This document shows, piece by piece, positions 17,258 to 26,238 of a DNA stretch of 64,000 nt (positions are counted from its first letter, which is position 1; each line of letters opens with the position of its first letter). The position numbers and the translations under genes are program-made. The notes beneath the pieces were generated by a model. It saw nothing but the letters and a program-made list of their open reading frames with translations. It was not told the DNA's origin and searched no databases. This DNA comes from Gaiella occulta (lineage in GTDB: Bacteria; Actinomycetota; Thermoleophilia; Gaiellales; Gaiellaceae). Location: positions 62,001-126,000 of the forward strand of contig NZ_QQZY01000001.1 in assembly GCF_003351045.1 (NCBI RefSeq). Reading direction: 5' to 3'.

Positions 17258-18356
17258 ATCACGACTGCACGAGCTGAGCGCCGCGGGCGTCAGCGTCTGG
17301 ATCGACTCCCTCTCGCGCGAGATGCTCGCCTCGGGCGAGCTCGCCGCGCTGATGAGCGAGGACGCGGTCGTCGGCGTCACCTCGAACCCCACCATCTTCC
17401 AGAAGGCGCTCGCCGAGGGCGACCGCTACGACGCGCAGCTGCGCGAGGTCGCCGCGCAGGTCGACGATCCGGCGGAGATCTTCTTCGCGCTCGCGATGGA
17501 CGACATCCGCGAGGCCTGCGACCTCATGCGCCCCGTCTGGGAGCGGACGGGAGGGGTCGACGGCTGGGTCTCGCTCGAGGTCGACCCGACGCTCGCCTAC
17601 GACCGGGAGCGCACCTTCGAGCAGGCCGTCCGCTTCAACGCGGAGGTCGGGCGCGACAACCTGTACGTGAAGATCCCCGCCACCGAGCTCGGTCTCGGCG
17701 CGATCGAGGACTGCATCGCCAGGGCCGTTCCCATCAACGTCACCCTGATCTTCTCGCTCGCGCGCTACCAGGCCGTCGTCGAGGCATACCTGCGCGGGCT
17801 CGAGCGGCTCGTCGCCGCGGGCGGCGATCCGCGACGGGTATCGTCGGTCGCGAGCTTCTTCGTCTCGCGGGTCGACAGCGAGGCCGACCGGCGCCTCGAG
17901 GCGGTGGGACGGCCCGACCTGCAAGGCAAGCTCGCGGTTGCGAACGCGAGGCTCGCCTACCAGCACTACCTGCGCGCGTTCTCCGGTGAGCGCTGGGAGT
18001 ACCTGGCCGCCAAGGGCGCGCGGCCGCAGCGCTGCTTGTGGGCGTCCACCTCGACGAAGAACCCGGCCTACCGCGACGTCCTCTACGTCGAGGAGCTGAT
18101 CGGTCCCGACACGGTCAACACGATGCCGCTCGAGACGGTGCGCGCCTTCCAGGATCACGGCGAGGTGCGCGCGGGCAGCCTGCTGGAGAGCACCGAGGAG
18201 GCGAAGCACCTGCTCGCCGACCTCGCCGCGGCGGGTGTCGACTACGACGACGTCGTCGAGACGCTCGAGGCGGAGGGCGTGCAGAAGTTCGCCGACTCGT
18301 TCGCCGAGCTGCTCGCCGGCATCACGGCGAAGTCCGCATCCTTGACGGCGGCGTGA
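17250..18356 (+). CDS. tal: Tal, transaldolase
   Basis: Transfers a dihydroxyacetone unit between sugar phosphates. The 368-aa actinobacterial-type transaldolase has VGVTSNPTIFQKAL near 46-59, the Schiff-base lysine in NLYVKIPATELG (about 137-148), NVTLIFSLARYQ and QRCLWASTSTKNP. Its ATG lies 8 bp inside rpiB and its stop overlaps zwf by 4 bp (GTGA). Length is that of the long TalB/Tal group, not of the short fructose-6-phosphate aldolase-like forms. Confidence 0.95.
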   Translation: MAESRLHELSAAGVSVWIDSLSREMLASGELAALMSEDAVVGVTSNPTIFQKALAEGDRYDAQLREVAAQVDDPAEIFFALAMDDIREACDLMRPVWERTGGVDGWVSLEVDPTLAYDRERTFEQAVRFNAEVGRDNLYVKIPATELGLGAIEDCIARAVPINVTLIFSLARYQAVVEAYLRGLERLVAAGGDPRRVSSVASFFVSRVDSEADRRLEAVGRPDLQGKLAVANARLAYQHYLRAFSGERWEYLAAKGARPQRCLWASTSTKNPAYRDVLYVEELIGPDTVNTMPLETVRAFQDHGEVRAGSLLESTEEAKHLLADLAAAGVDYDDVVETLEAEGVQKFADSFAELLAGITAKSASLTAA

Positions 18357-19858
18357 GCCCGCAGGGGAACCCGCTCAGCGAGGGGCTGCAGCTGCGCCGG
18401 CGGCCCGAGCCGTGCGCTCTCGTCATCTTCGGTGCCTCGGGCGACCTGACCAAGCGCAAGCTCCTGCCGGCGCTCTACGCGCTCGCCTACCGCAAGCTGC
18501 TGCCCGACCGCTTCGCGGTCGTCGGCGTCGCGCGTACGCCGCAGAGCTCGAAGGCCTTCACGGCCGCGATGAAGAAGGCGGTCAAGGAGTTCGCCCGTGA
18601 CCCCTTCCGGCAGGACGTGTGGGACCAGCTCGCGGCGGGGATGCGCTACGTCAGCACGGACTTCTCCGACGACGCGGGCGAGGACACGGTCGGGCGCGTG
18701 CTCGAGGAGCTCGACGCCGAGCGCGGCACGGGCGGCAACCGGCTCTACTACCTCGCGGTGCCGCCGCAGGCGTTCGAGACGGTCGTGCAGGAGATCGGCG
18801 AGCGGCGCGCCCGCGAGGTGTGGGTGCGCCTGATCGTGGAGAAGCCGTTCGGACACGACCTCGCCTCCGCGCGCAAGCTCAACGAGCTGCTGCACCACTG
18901 GTTCGGGGAGGACGAGATCTTCCGCATCGACCACTACCTCGGCAAGGAGACGGTGCAGAACATGCTGGCGCTGCGGTTCGCGAACGGCATCTTCGAGCCG
19001 ATCTGGAACCGGCAGTTCATCGACCACGTGCAGATCACGGTGGCCGAGTCGATCGGGATCGAGGGACGCGCCGGCTTCTACGAGTCGGCGGGTGCGATTC
19101 GCGACATCTTCCAGAACCACCTGCTGCAGCTGCTCGCGCTGACCGCGATGGAGCCGCCGATCGACTTCAACGCCGACTCGGTGCGCAACGAGAAGGTGAA
19201 GGTGCTGAAGTCGATGCACACGCCGGGCCCGAAGTCGGTCGTGCGCGGCCAGTACGGCGCCGGCTTCGTCGAGGGCGTCGAGGTGCCCGCCTACCGCGAG
19301 GAGCCGGGCGTGGCTCCCGACTCGCTGACGGAGACGTACATCGCCGCGAAGCTCTACGTCGACAACTGGCGCTGGGCGGACACCCCCTTCTACGTGCGGG
19401 CCGGCAAGCGGCTGGCACGGCGCGAGACGACGATCGCGATCCAGTTCCAGCGCGCGCCGCACCCGCCGTTCGAGGCGATCGCCGGCGACGGCCTGCGCCC
19501 GAACGTGCTGCTCATCTACGTGCAGCCGGACGAGGGCGTCTCGCTCGCGATCGGCGCCAAGGTGCCGGGGGCGGGGATGACGATCCGCACCGTGCACATG
19601 GACTTCCTCTACGGCGGCGCCTTCCGCACCGGCCTGCCGGAAGCGTACGAGCGCCTCATCCTCGACGCGATGCTCGGCGACGCGACCCTGTTCACGCGCG
19701 AGGACGAGGTCGAGGAGCAGTGGAAGCTCGTCGATGCGATCGTCGGCGGCTGGCAGCGCGAGCGGCCGAGCTTCCCGGACTACGAGAGCGGCACCTGGGG
19801 CCCGAAGTCGGCGGACGACCTGATCCACCGCGACGGGCGCTCCTGGCGCCGTCACTAG
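18353..19858 (+). CDS. zwf: Zwf, glucose-6-phosphate 1-dehydrogenase
   Basis: First, NADP-linked step of the oxidative pentose phosphate pathway. The 501-aa protein has VIFGASGDLTKRKLLPALY (dinucleotide fold), RLIVEKPFGHDL, the catalytic RIDHYLGKETVQNML with its His, and the C-terminal substrate domain. The GTG start overlaps the tal stop; a long upstream in-frame extension lies inside tal and is rejected. opcA follows by 7 bp, the classic actinobacterial zwf-opcA pair. No 6-phosphogluconolactonase gene is seen downstream. Confidence 0.96.
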   Translation: MSPQGNPLSEGLQLRRRPEPCALVIFGASGDLTKRKLLPALYALAYRKLLPDRFAVVGVARTPQSSKAFTAAMKKAVKEFARDPFRQDVWDQLAAGMRYVSTDFSDDAGEDTVGRVLEELDAERGTGGNRLYYLAVPPQAFETVVQEIGERRAREVWVRLIVEKPFGHDLASARKLNELLHHWFGEDEIFRIDHYLGKETVQNMLALRFANGIFEPIWNRQFIDHVQITVAESIGIEGRAGFYESAGAIRDIFQNHLLQLLALTAMEPPIDFNADSVRNEKVKVLKSMHTPGPKSVVRGQYGAGFVEGVEVPAYREEPGVAPDSLTETYIAAKLYVDNWRWADTPFYVRAGKRLARRETTIAIQFQRAPHPPFEAIAGDGLRPNVLLIYVQPDEGVSLAIGAKVPGAGMTIRTVHMDFLYGGAFRTGLPEAYERLILDAMLGDATLFTREDEVEEQWKLVDAIVGGWQRERPSFPDYESGTWGPKSADDLIHRDGRSWRRH

Positions 19859-19865
19859 AGGCGGC

Positions 19866-20714
19866 GTGGGCGTCGTCGGCGACATCGAGCGGCAGCTGGC
19901 GCGGCTGCGCGCGCGCGGCGTGGCCGACGGCATGCCGGAGCTGCGCACGAGCACGCTGACCCATCTCGTGTGGGCGCCGCCCGAGTGGCTGCCGCAGGCG
20001 CGCGCGACCCTCGCGGGCCTGCTCGAGCGCCATCCGGCGCGCACCATCTTCCTCGTCCCCGAGCCCGGTCGCAAGGCGCGGATCGAGGCGACGGCGTCGC
20101 TGCAGGACTTCCAGCTCCACGGCCTTGCGCGCGAGGTGCTCTCCGAGGTGATCGAGATACGCCTGCGCGGCCCCGCGTCGCGCCACCCGGCCTCGATCGT
20201 GCTGCCGCTCCTCCTCTCCGACCTGCCGGCGTTCTGCCGCTGGCGGGGCGAGCCCGCCTGGGCGAGCAGCGCGTTCGGCGAGATCGTCGGCGTCTGCGAC
20301 CGCCTCGTCGTCGACTCGTCGGAGTGGCGGCGCCTCCCCTCCGCCTACGGCGAGCTGGCGGCCCTGTTCGACCGCGTGGCGGTGTCGGACATCGCGTTCT
20401 CGCGCACGCTGCCGTGGCGTCGCAAGCTGTCCGAGCTGTGGCCGGGGATCGGCTCGATCGAGAGATTGCGCGTGGAGGGCCCGCGGGCTGACGCGGAGCT
20501 CGTGGCCGGTTGGCTGCGCGCGCGCCTCGGGCGCGCGGTGGCGCTGTCGCGCCGGGAGGCCTCGACGGCAACGGCGATGTGGGTGGACGGCAAGCCGGTC
20601 GCCGCCCCCGGCGAGGCGCCGAGCGCGAGCGAGCTGCTGTCGGCCGAGCTCGACCGCTTCGGCCGCGACCCCGTGTACGAGGCCGCGGTGCGGGCGACGC
20701 GGAAACAGGGGTGA
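19866..20714 (+). CDS. opcA: OpcA, glucose-6-phosphate dehydrogenase assembly protein
   Basis: A 282-aa protein of the OpcA family, thought to assist assembly or redox-sensitive activation of Zwf. It has a central domain with TASLQDFQLHGLAREVLSE, HPASIVLPLLLSDLPAFCRWRGEP and VVDSSEW, characteristic of the family (the LPxxxWW/CRWRG position). The GTG start has a weak AGAGG upstream. It is the last gene of the tkt-rpiB-tal-zwf-opcA unit and is followed by a convergent operon. Confidence 0.88.
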   Translation: MGVVGDIERQLARLRARGVADGMPELRTSTLTHLVWAPPEWLPQARATLAGLLERHPARTIFLVPEPGRKARIEATASLQDFQLHGLAREVLSEVIEIRLRGPASRHPASIVLPLLLSDLPAFCRWRGEPAWASSAFGEIVGVCDRLVVDSSEWRRLPSAYGELAALFDRVAVSDIAFSRTLPWRRKLSELWPGIGSIERLRVEGPRADAELVAGWLRARLGRAVALSRREASTATAMWVDGKPVAAPGEAPSASELLSAELDRFGRDPVYEAAVRATRKQG

Positions 20715-20756
20715 AGCTGGCCCCTCACCTCACACCACAACGTATGGTGGCCTGCA

Positions 20757-20780
20757 GGGGGTGAGGTTTCAGCCTCCCCC
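20757..20780. terminator. Hairpin between opcA and the convergent importer operon
   Basis: Arms GGGG-GAGG and CCTC-CCCC (20757-20766 and 20773-20780) with one bulged T and a 6-nt loop. No clear T-run. It lies in the 118-bp gap between convergent transcripts. Confidence 0.35.
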
Positions 20781-20832
20781 GCCGGTCTGGGCGCTTCCCA
20801 CAGCGCGATCCGCCGGCCGTCGGAGCGCGGCC

Positions 20833-21849
20833 CTAGCCGGAGCCGGCTGCATCGCGCCTTCTCGCGAGCTGTGAGAGCGCTACCGCGAGCACAAGCGCAC
20901 TGCCGTAGAAGAGTTGCTGAACGAACGTCTGCACCCCGAGGAGCTGCAAACCCGTGATCCCGGTGACGAGGAAGTACACGGCCGCGATCGAGCCCAGCGG
21001 ATTGAACCGACCCGGCATGATCGTCGTCGCTCCGAGGAACGCGGCCGCGAAGGCCGGCAACAGGAAGCTCAAGGAAGAGGTTGGGTCGGCCGACCCGAGC
21101 GTGCCGGTGTAGAGCACGCCTGCGAACGCGCTGATCACACCCGAAGCGATGAAGGCACCCCAGCGAAGCCTTGCGACCCGGATGCCGCTGAGGCGCGCGA
21201 CGTTGCGGCCGCGGCCGACGAACAGCAACCGCCGGCCGACCGGCATGTACTCGAACACGTAGAACATGATCACCCCGAGTGCGATCCCGTAGTAGAACGC
21301 GAGCGGGATCCCGAGGAAGCGGTTGACGACGACGACGTCGATCAGGGGTTGGGAGATGCCGCTGATCGTCTGCGAGTCGCTGATCCAGAGGATGACGCCG
21401 GCGATGAACGTCGACGTTCCGAGCGTGACGATCAGCGAGTCGATCCCGAGGAGTACGACGAGCGCACCGTTGATCAACCCGACCAGGAGCCCGACGACGA
21501 CCGCAGCGACGATGGCCATCGCGATCGACCAACCGTGGTCGACGTTCAGGATCGCGAGCGTCATGCCGGAGAGCCCCATCGTGGCCGCGACGGAAAGGTC
21601 GTAGTCACCGGCGGTCAGTGGCGGCAGCAGGGCCAGCGTCAGCACGACGAGAATTGCCTGCGAGCCGAAGATCGTCGAGAAGTTCGCGGTCGTCAGGAAC
21701 GTTTCGGGCCGAAGGACCCCGAAGACGACGATGACGAGGCCCCAGGCGCCGAGTAGCGCGTACCGTTCCATCAGGTCGGCGACACGCGATCGCGAGCGCT
21801 CCCGGGCCGCCGGGTTCGCCGGCTCCGTGCTCTCGGTTGTCGAGATCAT
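20833..21849 (-). CDS. ABC importer permease, CUT2 (RbsC/BPD_transp_2) family
   Basis: A 338-aa membrane subunit with about 8-10 hydrophobic helices, of the RbsC/XylH type: PETFLTTANFSTIFGSQAILVVLTLAL, the family LPPLTAGDYDLSVAATMGLSG (normally G-x-x-D-L-S-V), LINGALVVLLGIDSLIVTLGT, and ATTIMPGRFNPLGSIAAV near the end. It is the last gene of a minus-strand operon with ATPase, binding protein and hydantoinase genes and overlaps the ATPase stop by 4 bp. CUT2 transporters usually carry pentoses, autoinducer-2 or similar small polyols; the gene neighbours argue for a nitrogen-ring substrate here. Confidence 0.88.
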   Translation of the reverse strand: MISTTESTEPANPAARERSRSRVADLMERYALLGAWGLVIVVFGVLRPETFLTTANFSTIFGSQAILVVLTLALLPPLTAGDYDLSVAATMGLSGMTLAILNVDHGWSIAMAIVAAVVVGLLVGLINGALVVLLGIDSLIVTLGTSTFIAGVILWISDSQTISGISQPLIDVVVVNRFLGIPLAFYYGIALGVIMFYVFEYMPVGRRLLFVGRGRNVARLSGIRVARLRWGAFIASGVISAFAGVLYTGTLGSADPTSSLSFLLPAFAAAFLGATTIMPGRFNPLGSIAAVYFLVTGITGLQLLGVQTFVQQLFYGSALVLAVALSQLARRRDAAGSG

Positions 21850-23411
21850 GCGACCACCCCCGCGACCTCGGCGGCCATGGCGGCGTAGCTCTGCTCGATG
21901 ATCCGTTCCTTCGTCACGTCGTCGCCCACGAGCTCCCGCCAGATACGGCCTCGGCCGAAGACGATCACGCGGTCGCAGAGGAGCGAGAGCTGCTCGTAGT
22001 CGCTGCTCGCGCACAGCACGTGCATGCCGCGCTCCTCGACTGCGGTGCGGATGAGCCCGAAGATCTGCTGGCGCGCTCCGACGTCGACGCCCTGCGTGGG
22101 CTCGTCCAGCAACAGGAGCCGCGGCTCGGTCTGGAACCACTTCGCGAGCAGCGCCTTCTGCTGGTTGCCGCCCGAGAGCGCGCCGTACGGCAGCGACGGG
22201 TCGTTCGGCCGCACGTCGAACTCCTGCATCAGCGACCGGGTTTCCCGCCGCATCCGGCGCAGCTCGAGCGAGACGCCGTTGAAGTAGCGATCGAGCACCG
22301 TGAGCGCCAGGTTCTCGACCACGGGGAGTGAGCCGACGCTGCCGTCGGTCTTCCGGTCGGCGGGGATGAGCGCGATGCCGGAGCGCGTCGCTGCGGTCGG
22401 CTTCAGGCGCGTGAGATCGGTCTCGTCGCCCCGGAGCACGAGCCGGCCGGCCCGGGCCGGCCGCGCCCCGTAGAGCAAGTACGGGACTTCCTCGAAGCCG
22501 GAGCCGATCAGCCCGGTCAGGCCGACGATCTCACCCTCGTGCATCTGGAAGGAGACGTCGTTGACGGTCGAGCCGCTCAGCCCCTCGACCGAGACACCGA
22601 CCCGCCGCTCGGTCATGTCCGCATGCTCGACGTCGCCGAGCTTCGCGAGCTGGCAGCCGATGATCATCTCGACGAACGTCGTCTCGCTCGTCTCGCGCGT
22701 GCCGACCGTGCCGACGAGCGCGCCGTCGCGCAGGACGGTGACGCGGTCGGTGATCTCGCGCACCTCGTCGAGGTCGTGCGAGACGAAGAGGATGCTCGCG
22801 CCGGCCGTCGCCGCGTCGCGGACGAGCGAGAACAGCACCTCGATCCCCTCTCGCGGCAGGAAGACCGTCGGCTCGTCGAGCACGAGCACACCCTGGCCGG
22901 CGCCGACGCTGCGGATCTCCTCGATCGCACGGACGATCGCGAGCAGCGCCCGCTCGACCGGCTTAAGCTCGGCGACGCTCGCCGTCGGGTCGATCCGCAG
23001 GCCGTAGCGCTCGAACGTCTCGCGCGCCCGCCTGCGCTCGCGTCGCCAGGAGATCCCGAAGCGGGAGCGCGACGACGCGAGCTCAGCCACGCGCAGGTTC
23101 TCGAGCACGCTGAGCGACTCGATCAGCCCGAGATCCTGATGCACGAAGCTGAGCCCAAGCTCGCGGAACTGCCCAGGGGCGAGCGGCAGCCGTACCGGCT
23201 CGCCGTCGATCAGCAGCTCCCCCTCGTCCGGGTCGTGGAAGCCGGCCAGGACTTTGATCAACGTCGACTTGCCCGAGCCGTTCTCCCCGAGGAGGCCGTG
23301 GACCTCCCCGGGGAGCAGGCTCAGGCCGACTCCGCAAAGCGCCTGCGTTCCGCCGAAGCTCTTCGACAGGTTGCGCAGCTCGAGCCGCGGAGGTGCGACC
23401 TCCTCCTCCAC
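21846..23411 (-). CDS. ABC importer ATPase, duplicated (RbsA/CUT2-like)
   Basis: A 521-aa protein with two ABC domains in tandem. NBD1 has LLGENGSGKSTLIKVLAG and LVLDEPTVFLP, but where the LSGGQ-like signature should be it reads VAELKPVERALLAIVRA. NBD2 has a degenerate Walker A (LTGLIGSGFEEVPYL) but a good LSGGNQQKALLAKW and [12 protein letters not shown]. Degenerate NBD2 Walker A is normal for RbsA-type proteins; the altered NBD1 signature is less so. The GTG at 23411 is the first plausible start after the binding-protein stop, 3 bp from it; longer reading frames run into that gene. Confidence 0.88.
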   Translation of the reverse strand: MEEEVAPPRLELRNLSKSFGGTQALCGVGLSLLPGEVHGLLGENGSGKSTLIKVLAGFHDPDEGELLIDGEPVRLPLAPGQFRELGLSFVHQDLGLIESLSVLENLRVAELASSRSRFGISWRRERRRARETFERYGLRIDPTASVAELKPVERALLAIVRAIEEIRSVGAGQGVLVLDEPTVFLPREGIEVLFSLVRDAATAGASILFVSHDLDEVREITDRVTVLRDGALVGTVGTRETSETTFVEMIIGCQLAKLGDVEHADMTERRVGVSVEGLSGSTVNDVSFQMHEGEIVGLTGLIGSGFEEVPYLLYGARPARAGRLVLRGDETDLTRLKPTAATRSGIALIPADRKTDGSVGSLPVVENLALTVLDRYFNGVSLELRRMRRETRSLMQEFDVRPNDPSLPYGALSGGNQQKALLAKWFQTEPRLLLLDEPTQGVDVGARQQIFGLIRTAVEERGMHVLCASSDYEQLSLLCDRVIVFGRGRIWRELVGDDVTKERIIEQSYAAMAAEVAGVVA

Positions 23412-23413
23412 CG

Positions 23414-24523
23414 CTACCGCAGGCCCCAGAGCTTGCGGTAGCCGCTGACGTACGAGTTGCCCCAGCCCGACGTGAAGTTCGGGCCGGCCTGCGCGATGTT
23501 CGTCTTGTCGAAGACGCGCACCGGCACGCGGGCGTTCTTCACGGGCTCGAGGCCGCCCATGATTCGCATCGACTGGTCGGCGATCGCGTAGCCGATCCAC
23601 TCGAGGTTCTCGCCGACGTTCATCGTGACGATGTCGCCTTGCTTGACCATCTTGAGGATCTCGGGCGTCCCGTTGAACGTCGAGACCTTCACCCGGCCGG
23701 TTCGGCCCGCGGCGCGGATCGCCGCGGCCGCGAACGGCACCTCTGCGCTGTCGTAGAGGGCGATCACGTAGTTGATCCCCGGGTCGCCCGTCAGGGCCGC
23801 CTGGACGTTCGGCTGGATCTTCGTCGCGACGTCGGCGATCGTCACGTCGGTGAACTTCAACTTGCAGCCGGAGCAGTACTTGCGGAACTCCTCGCGGATG
23901 CCGGCCACCATCGGCAGCGTCGACTTCACCTGGTTGATCGTCACGACGATCGCGTTGGCCTTGCCCTTCGTGTCCGCGATCGCCTGGTCTGCGATCAGCC
24001 GGCCGGCGATCTTGTAGGGGATGTTGACGAGGCCGCCGACGTTGGGCGCGGCCGGCTGGTTGTCGTCGTAGAGGTGCGCGACGATCGTCGGGATCCCCTT
24101 CGCCTTCGCCGCCTTGATCTGGGGCTGGAGCCCGGCCGGGTCGTTGCCGGCGAGCAGCACGATCGCGCTCGCCCGCTGTGCGATCGCAGCGTTCATTCCC
24201 TGCACCCACTGCGAGGGCTGGCCCTGGTTCTGCCAGATCGTCACCTTCACGCCGACCGGGCCGGCGATGCGCTTGATGTGGTTCGCGATCGTCGAGACGA
24301 AGGGGATCTGGCTCGACGCCGGGATGATGAAGATCGTCTTGCCGCCCGCCCTCGCCTTCGCGTTGAAGGCAGGGCCCGGCGCGACGAACGTCGGCACCGC
24401 CTTGTGCTTGTTGAGGTTCGCCTGCGCCCCCGTCCAGGACGCCGTGGGCGCCGCCACACCGGTGGCGATCGCCACCGCCGCCGCCGCGATCGCGGCGGCG
24501 AGAATCGAGCCCCGTTGCTTCAT
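23414..24523 (-). CDS. Periplasmic-binding-protein-like substrate-binding subunit (CUT2 type)
   Basis: A 369-aa exported binding protein of the Peripla_BP_4 type. Signal sequence (residues 1-about 35, hydrophobic AAAIAAAAVAIATGVAA) without an obvious lipobox Cys. The mature domain begins GGKTIFIIPASSQIPFVSTIA, with WVQGMNAAIAQRASAIVLLAGNDPAG and a KYCSGCKL pair that may form a disulfide. RBS GGAGGG about 6 nt before the ATG fixes the start. It lies between HyuB and the ATPase in one operon and should define what the importer brings in. Ligand cannot be read from sequence. Confidence 0.87.
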   Translation of the reverse strand: MKQRGSILAAAIAAAAVAIATGVAAPTASWTGAQANLNKHKAVPTFVAPGPAFNAKARAGGKTIFIIPASSQIPFVSTIANHIKRIAGPVGVKVTIWQNQGQPSQWVQGMNAAIAQRASAIVLLAGNDPAGLQPQIKAAKAKGIPTIVAHLYDDNQPAAPNVGGLVNIPYKIAGRLIADQAIADTKGKANAIVVTINQVKSTLPMVAGIREEFRKYCSGCKLKFTDVTIADVATKIQPNVQAALTGDPGINYVIALYDSAEVPFAAAAIRAAGRTGRVKVSTFNGTPEILKMVKQGDIVTMNVGENLEWIGYAIADQSMRIMGGLEPVKNARVPVRVFDKTNIAQAGPNFTSGWGNSYVSGYRKLWGLR

Positions 24524-26238
24524 TCGTTGCCCTCCAGTCCGTAGTGCGTTCGAGCCGATGTCCGGCTCACGTATCCATCGATCAGATCTTCCTGGACCGC
24601 CTCGCGGTCCCGTTCCAGCGGGTCGCCGTAGCCGCCGCCGCACGGCGAGATCAGGCAGAGCCGGTCACCGGCGGCTGCCTTTCGGTAGGGGAACTTGGAC
24701 GGCAGCTCCAGCTCGCGGTCGGTACCCCGGTTGAGTATGACCGCGCCCGGCGTCCCCTCCGCCCCGCCGAAGAGGCCTGGCGGCGCCGTGACCGATCCGT
24801 CGCCCTCGAGCGAGTAACCGGCGTCGTCGAGGAATTCGATCTCACGCGTGGTTCCGAGCCCGCCCCGCCACCGGCCCGGGCCGCCTCGGTCCTCGAGCAG
24901 CTCGTACTGCGTGACGCGCAGCGGGAAGTGCGACTCGATGTCCTCGATCGGGTTGTTGCGTGTGTTCGCGTACAGCGTGTCCACGGCGTCGAGGCCGTCC
25001 TTGCCGAAGCGCCCGCCGTAGCTCCCCTCCTGGATGTCCATGTACACCCAGTGCCGGCCGCCGCTAAAGCCCGAGTAGGCGACCACCTTGAGGTTGCCGA
25101 CACCTGCGCCGACGCGCTCAGGCAGGACCGGCGCGAGGGCGCGCATGAGCGTGTCGGCGACGATGTTGCCGCCGCAGAAGCGGGCGATCGTCGGGGCCGG
25201 GAAGGTCGGGTTGGCGATGCAGCCCTCGGGTGCGACGATCGAGATCGCGCGGAAGAGCCCCGAGTTCGTCGGTACCGGGCCATGCGTCCAGGCGTCGAGC
25301 AGGATCGAGCGCAGCGTGACCCAGATCGCGATGTCGACGGTGCCGACGAAGGGCATATTGATCGGCAGGTCGACCTGGGGTGCCGTCCCCGTCAGGTCGA
25401 CGGTGATCTCCGACCCCTCGACGGTGACGGCGACCTTGACCTTCAGGTTCTTGTACGCCGGGTCGGGGTGGTCGACGAACCCGTCGAGGTACCCCTCCGC
25501 CTCGTAGGTGCCGTCCGGGAGCTGCTCGATCTCGTGCCGCAGAATCCGGTCGGAGTAGTCCATCAGGTCCTCGCTCGCGTTCCTGACGGTCTCCAACCCG
25601 TAGCGGTCGATCAGCTCGACGAAGCGGCCAGCGCCGATCTTGCAGGCCGCGATCTGCGCCTCCATGTCGCCGACGACGAGGTGGGGCGCCCGGCAGTTGT
25701 CGCGGAGGATCTGCCAGATGAAGTCGTTCTTGCGGCTTTCCTCCTCGATCTTGATCGCGTTGAACTGGAGCCCCTCGGCGTACGCATCGGTCGCGTCGAC
25801 GATGCCGCAGCTCCCCGGCGTCAGCGCGCCGAGGTCGAGGTGGTGCGCCGTGGTCGCCGAAAAGCCGACGAGCTCGCCTTCGTAGAAGACCGGGACGACG
25901 AATCCGACGTCAGGCTGGTGCGAGGCGCCGTAGTAGGAGTGGTTGTGGATGACGACGTCGCCGGGTCGCCATTGGTGACTCAGCTCGGCGAAGCGGCGGT
26001 TGATGCCGGCGATGTAGCCCGGGATCGGTCCCGACTGTAGCGGCGTTGACTGCGTCGACTCGCAGAGCTGGCGGCCGTCGGCGTCGCACAGAACGCAGCC
26101 GAAGTCCTCCGACTCGCGGATGATCGAGGAGTAAGCCATGCGGGCGAGCTTGTGGCCCATCTCGACCGCGATCGAGTCGAGTGCGCCGGCGATGACGGCC
26201 GCGGTGACCGGGTCGACTCTTGTCTGAACGGGAGTCAT
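24520..26238 (-). CDS. HyuB: hydantoinase/oxoprolinase beta subunit
   Basis: A 572-aa hydantoinase B/oxoprolinase family protein (HyuB; also the acetone carboxylase alpha-like superfamily). It starts MTPVQTRVDPVTAAVI and carries REIEFLDDAGYS plus a C-terminal glycine-rich GGAEGTPGAV region and SPCGGGYGDPLERD, the last two typical of the family. With HyuA it forms ATP-dependent enzymes that open cyclic amides such as 5-oxoproline, hydantoins or N-methylhydantoin. The ATG overlaps the HyuA stop by 4 bp, and the stop overlaps the binding-protein ATG. Confidence 0.9.
   Translation of the reverse strand: MTPVQTRVDPVTAAVIAGALDSIAVEMGHKLARMAYSSIIRESEDFGCVLCDADGRQLCESTQSTPLQSGPIPGYIAGINRRFAELSHQWRPGDVVIHNHSYYGASHQPDVGFVVPVFYEGELVGFSATTAHHLDLGALTPGSCGIVDATDAYAEGLQFNAIKIEEESRKNDFIWQILRDNCRAPHLVVGDMEAQIAACKIGAGRFVELIDRYGLETVRNASEDLMDYSDRILRHEIEQLPDGTYEAEGYLDGFVDHPDPAYKNLKVKVAVTVEGSEITVDLTGTAPQVDLPINMPFVGTVDIAIWVTLRSILLDAWTHGPVPTNSGLFRAISIVAPEGCIANPTFPAPTIARFCGGNIVADTLMRALAPVLPERVGAGVGNLKVVAYSGFSGGRHWVYMDIQEGSYGGRFGKDGLDAVDTLYANTRNNPIEDIESHFPLRVTQYELLEDRGGPGRWRGGLGTTREIEFLDDAGYSLEGDGSVTAPPGLFGGAEGTPGAVILNRGTDRELELPSKFPYRKAAAGDRLCLISPCGGGYGDPLERDREAVQEDLIDGYVSRTSARTHYGLEGNE

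Noticed and set aside
20737-20753. Small palindrome CACCA...TGGTG after opcA
   Set aside because: 5-bp arms with a 7-nt loop, not placed at a promoter or gene start; likely chance.
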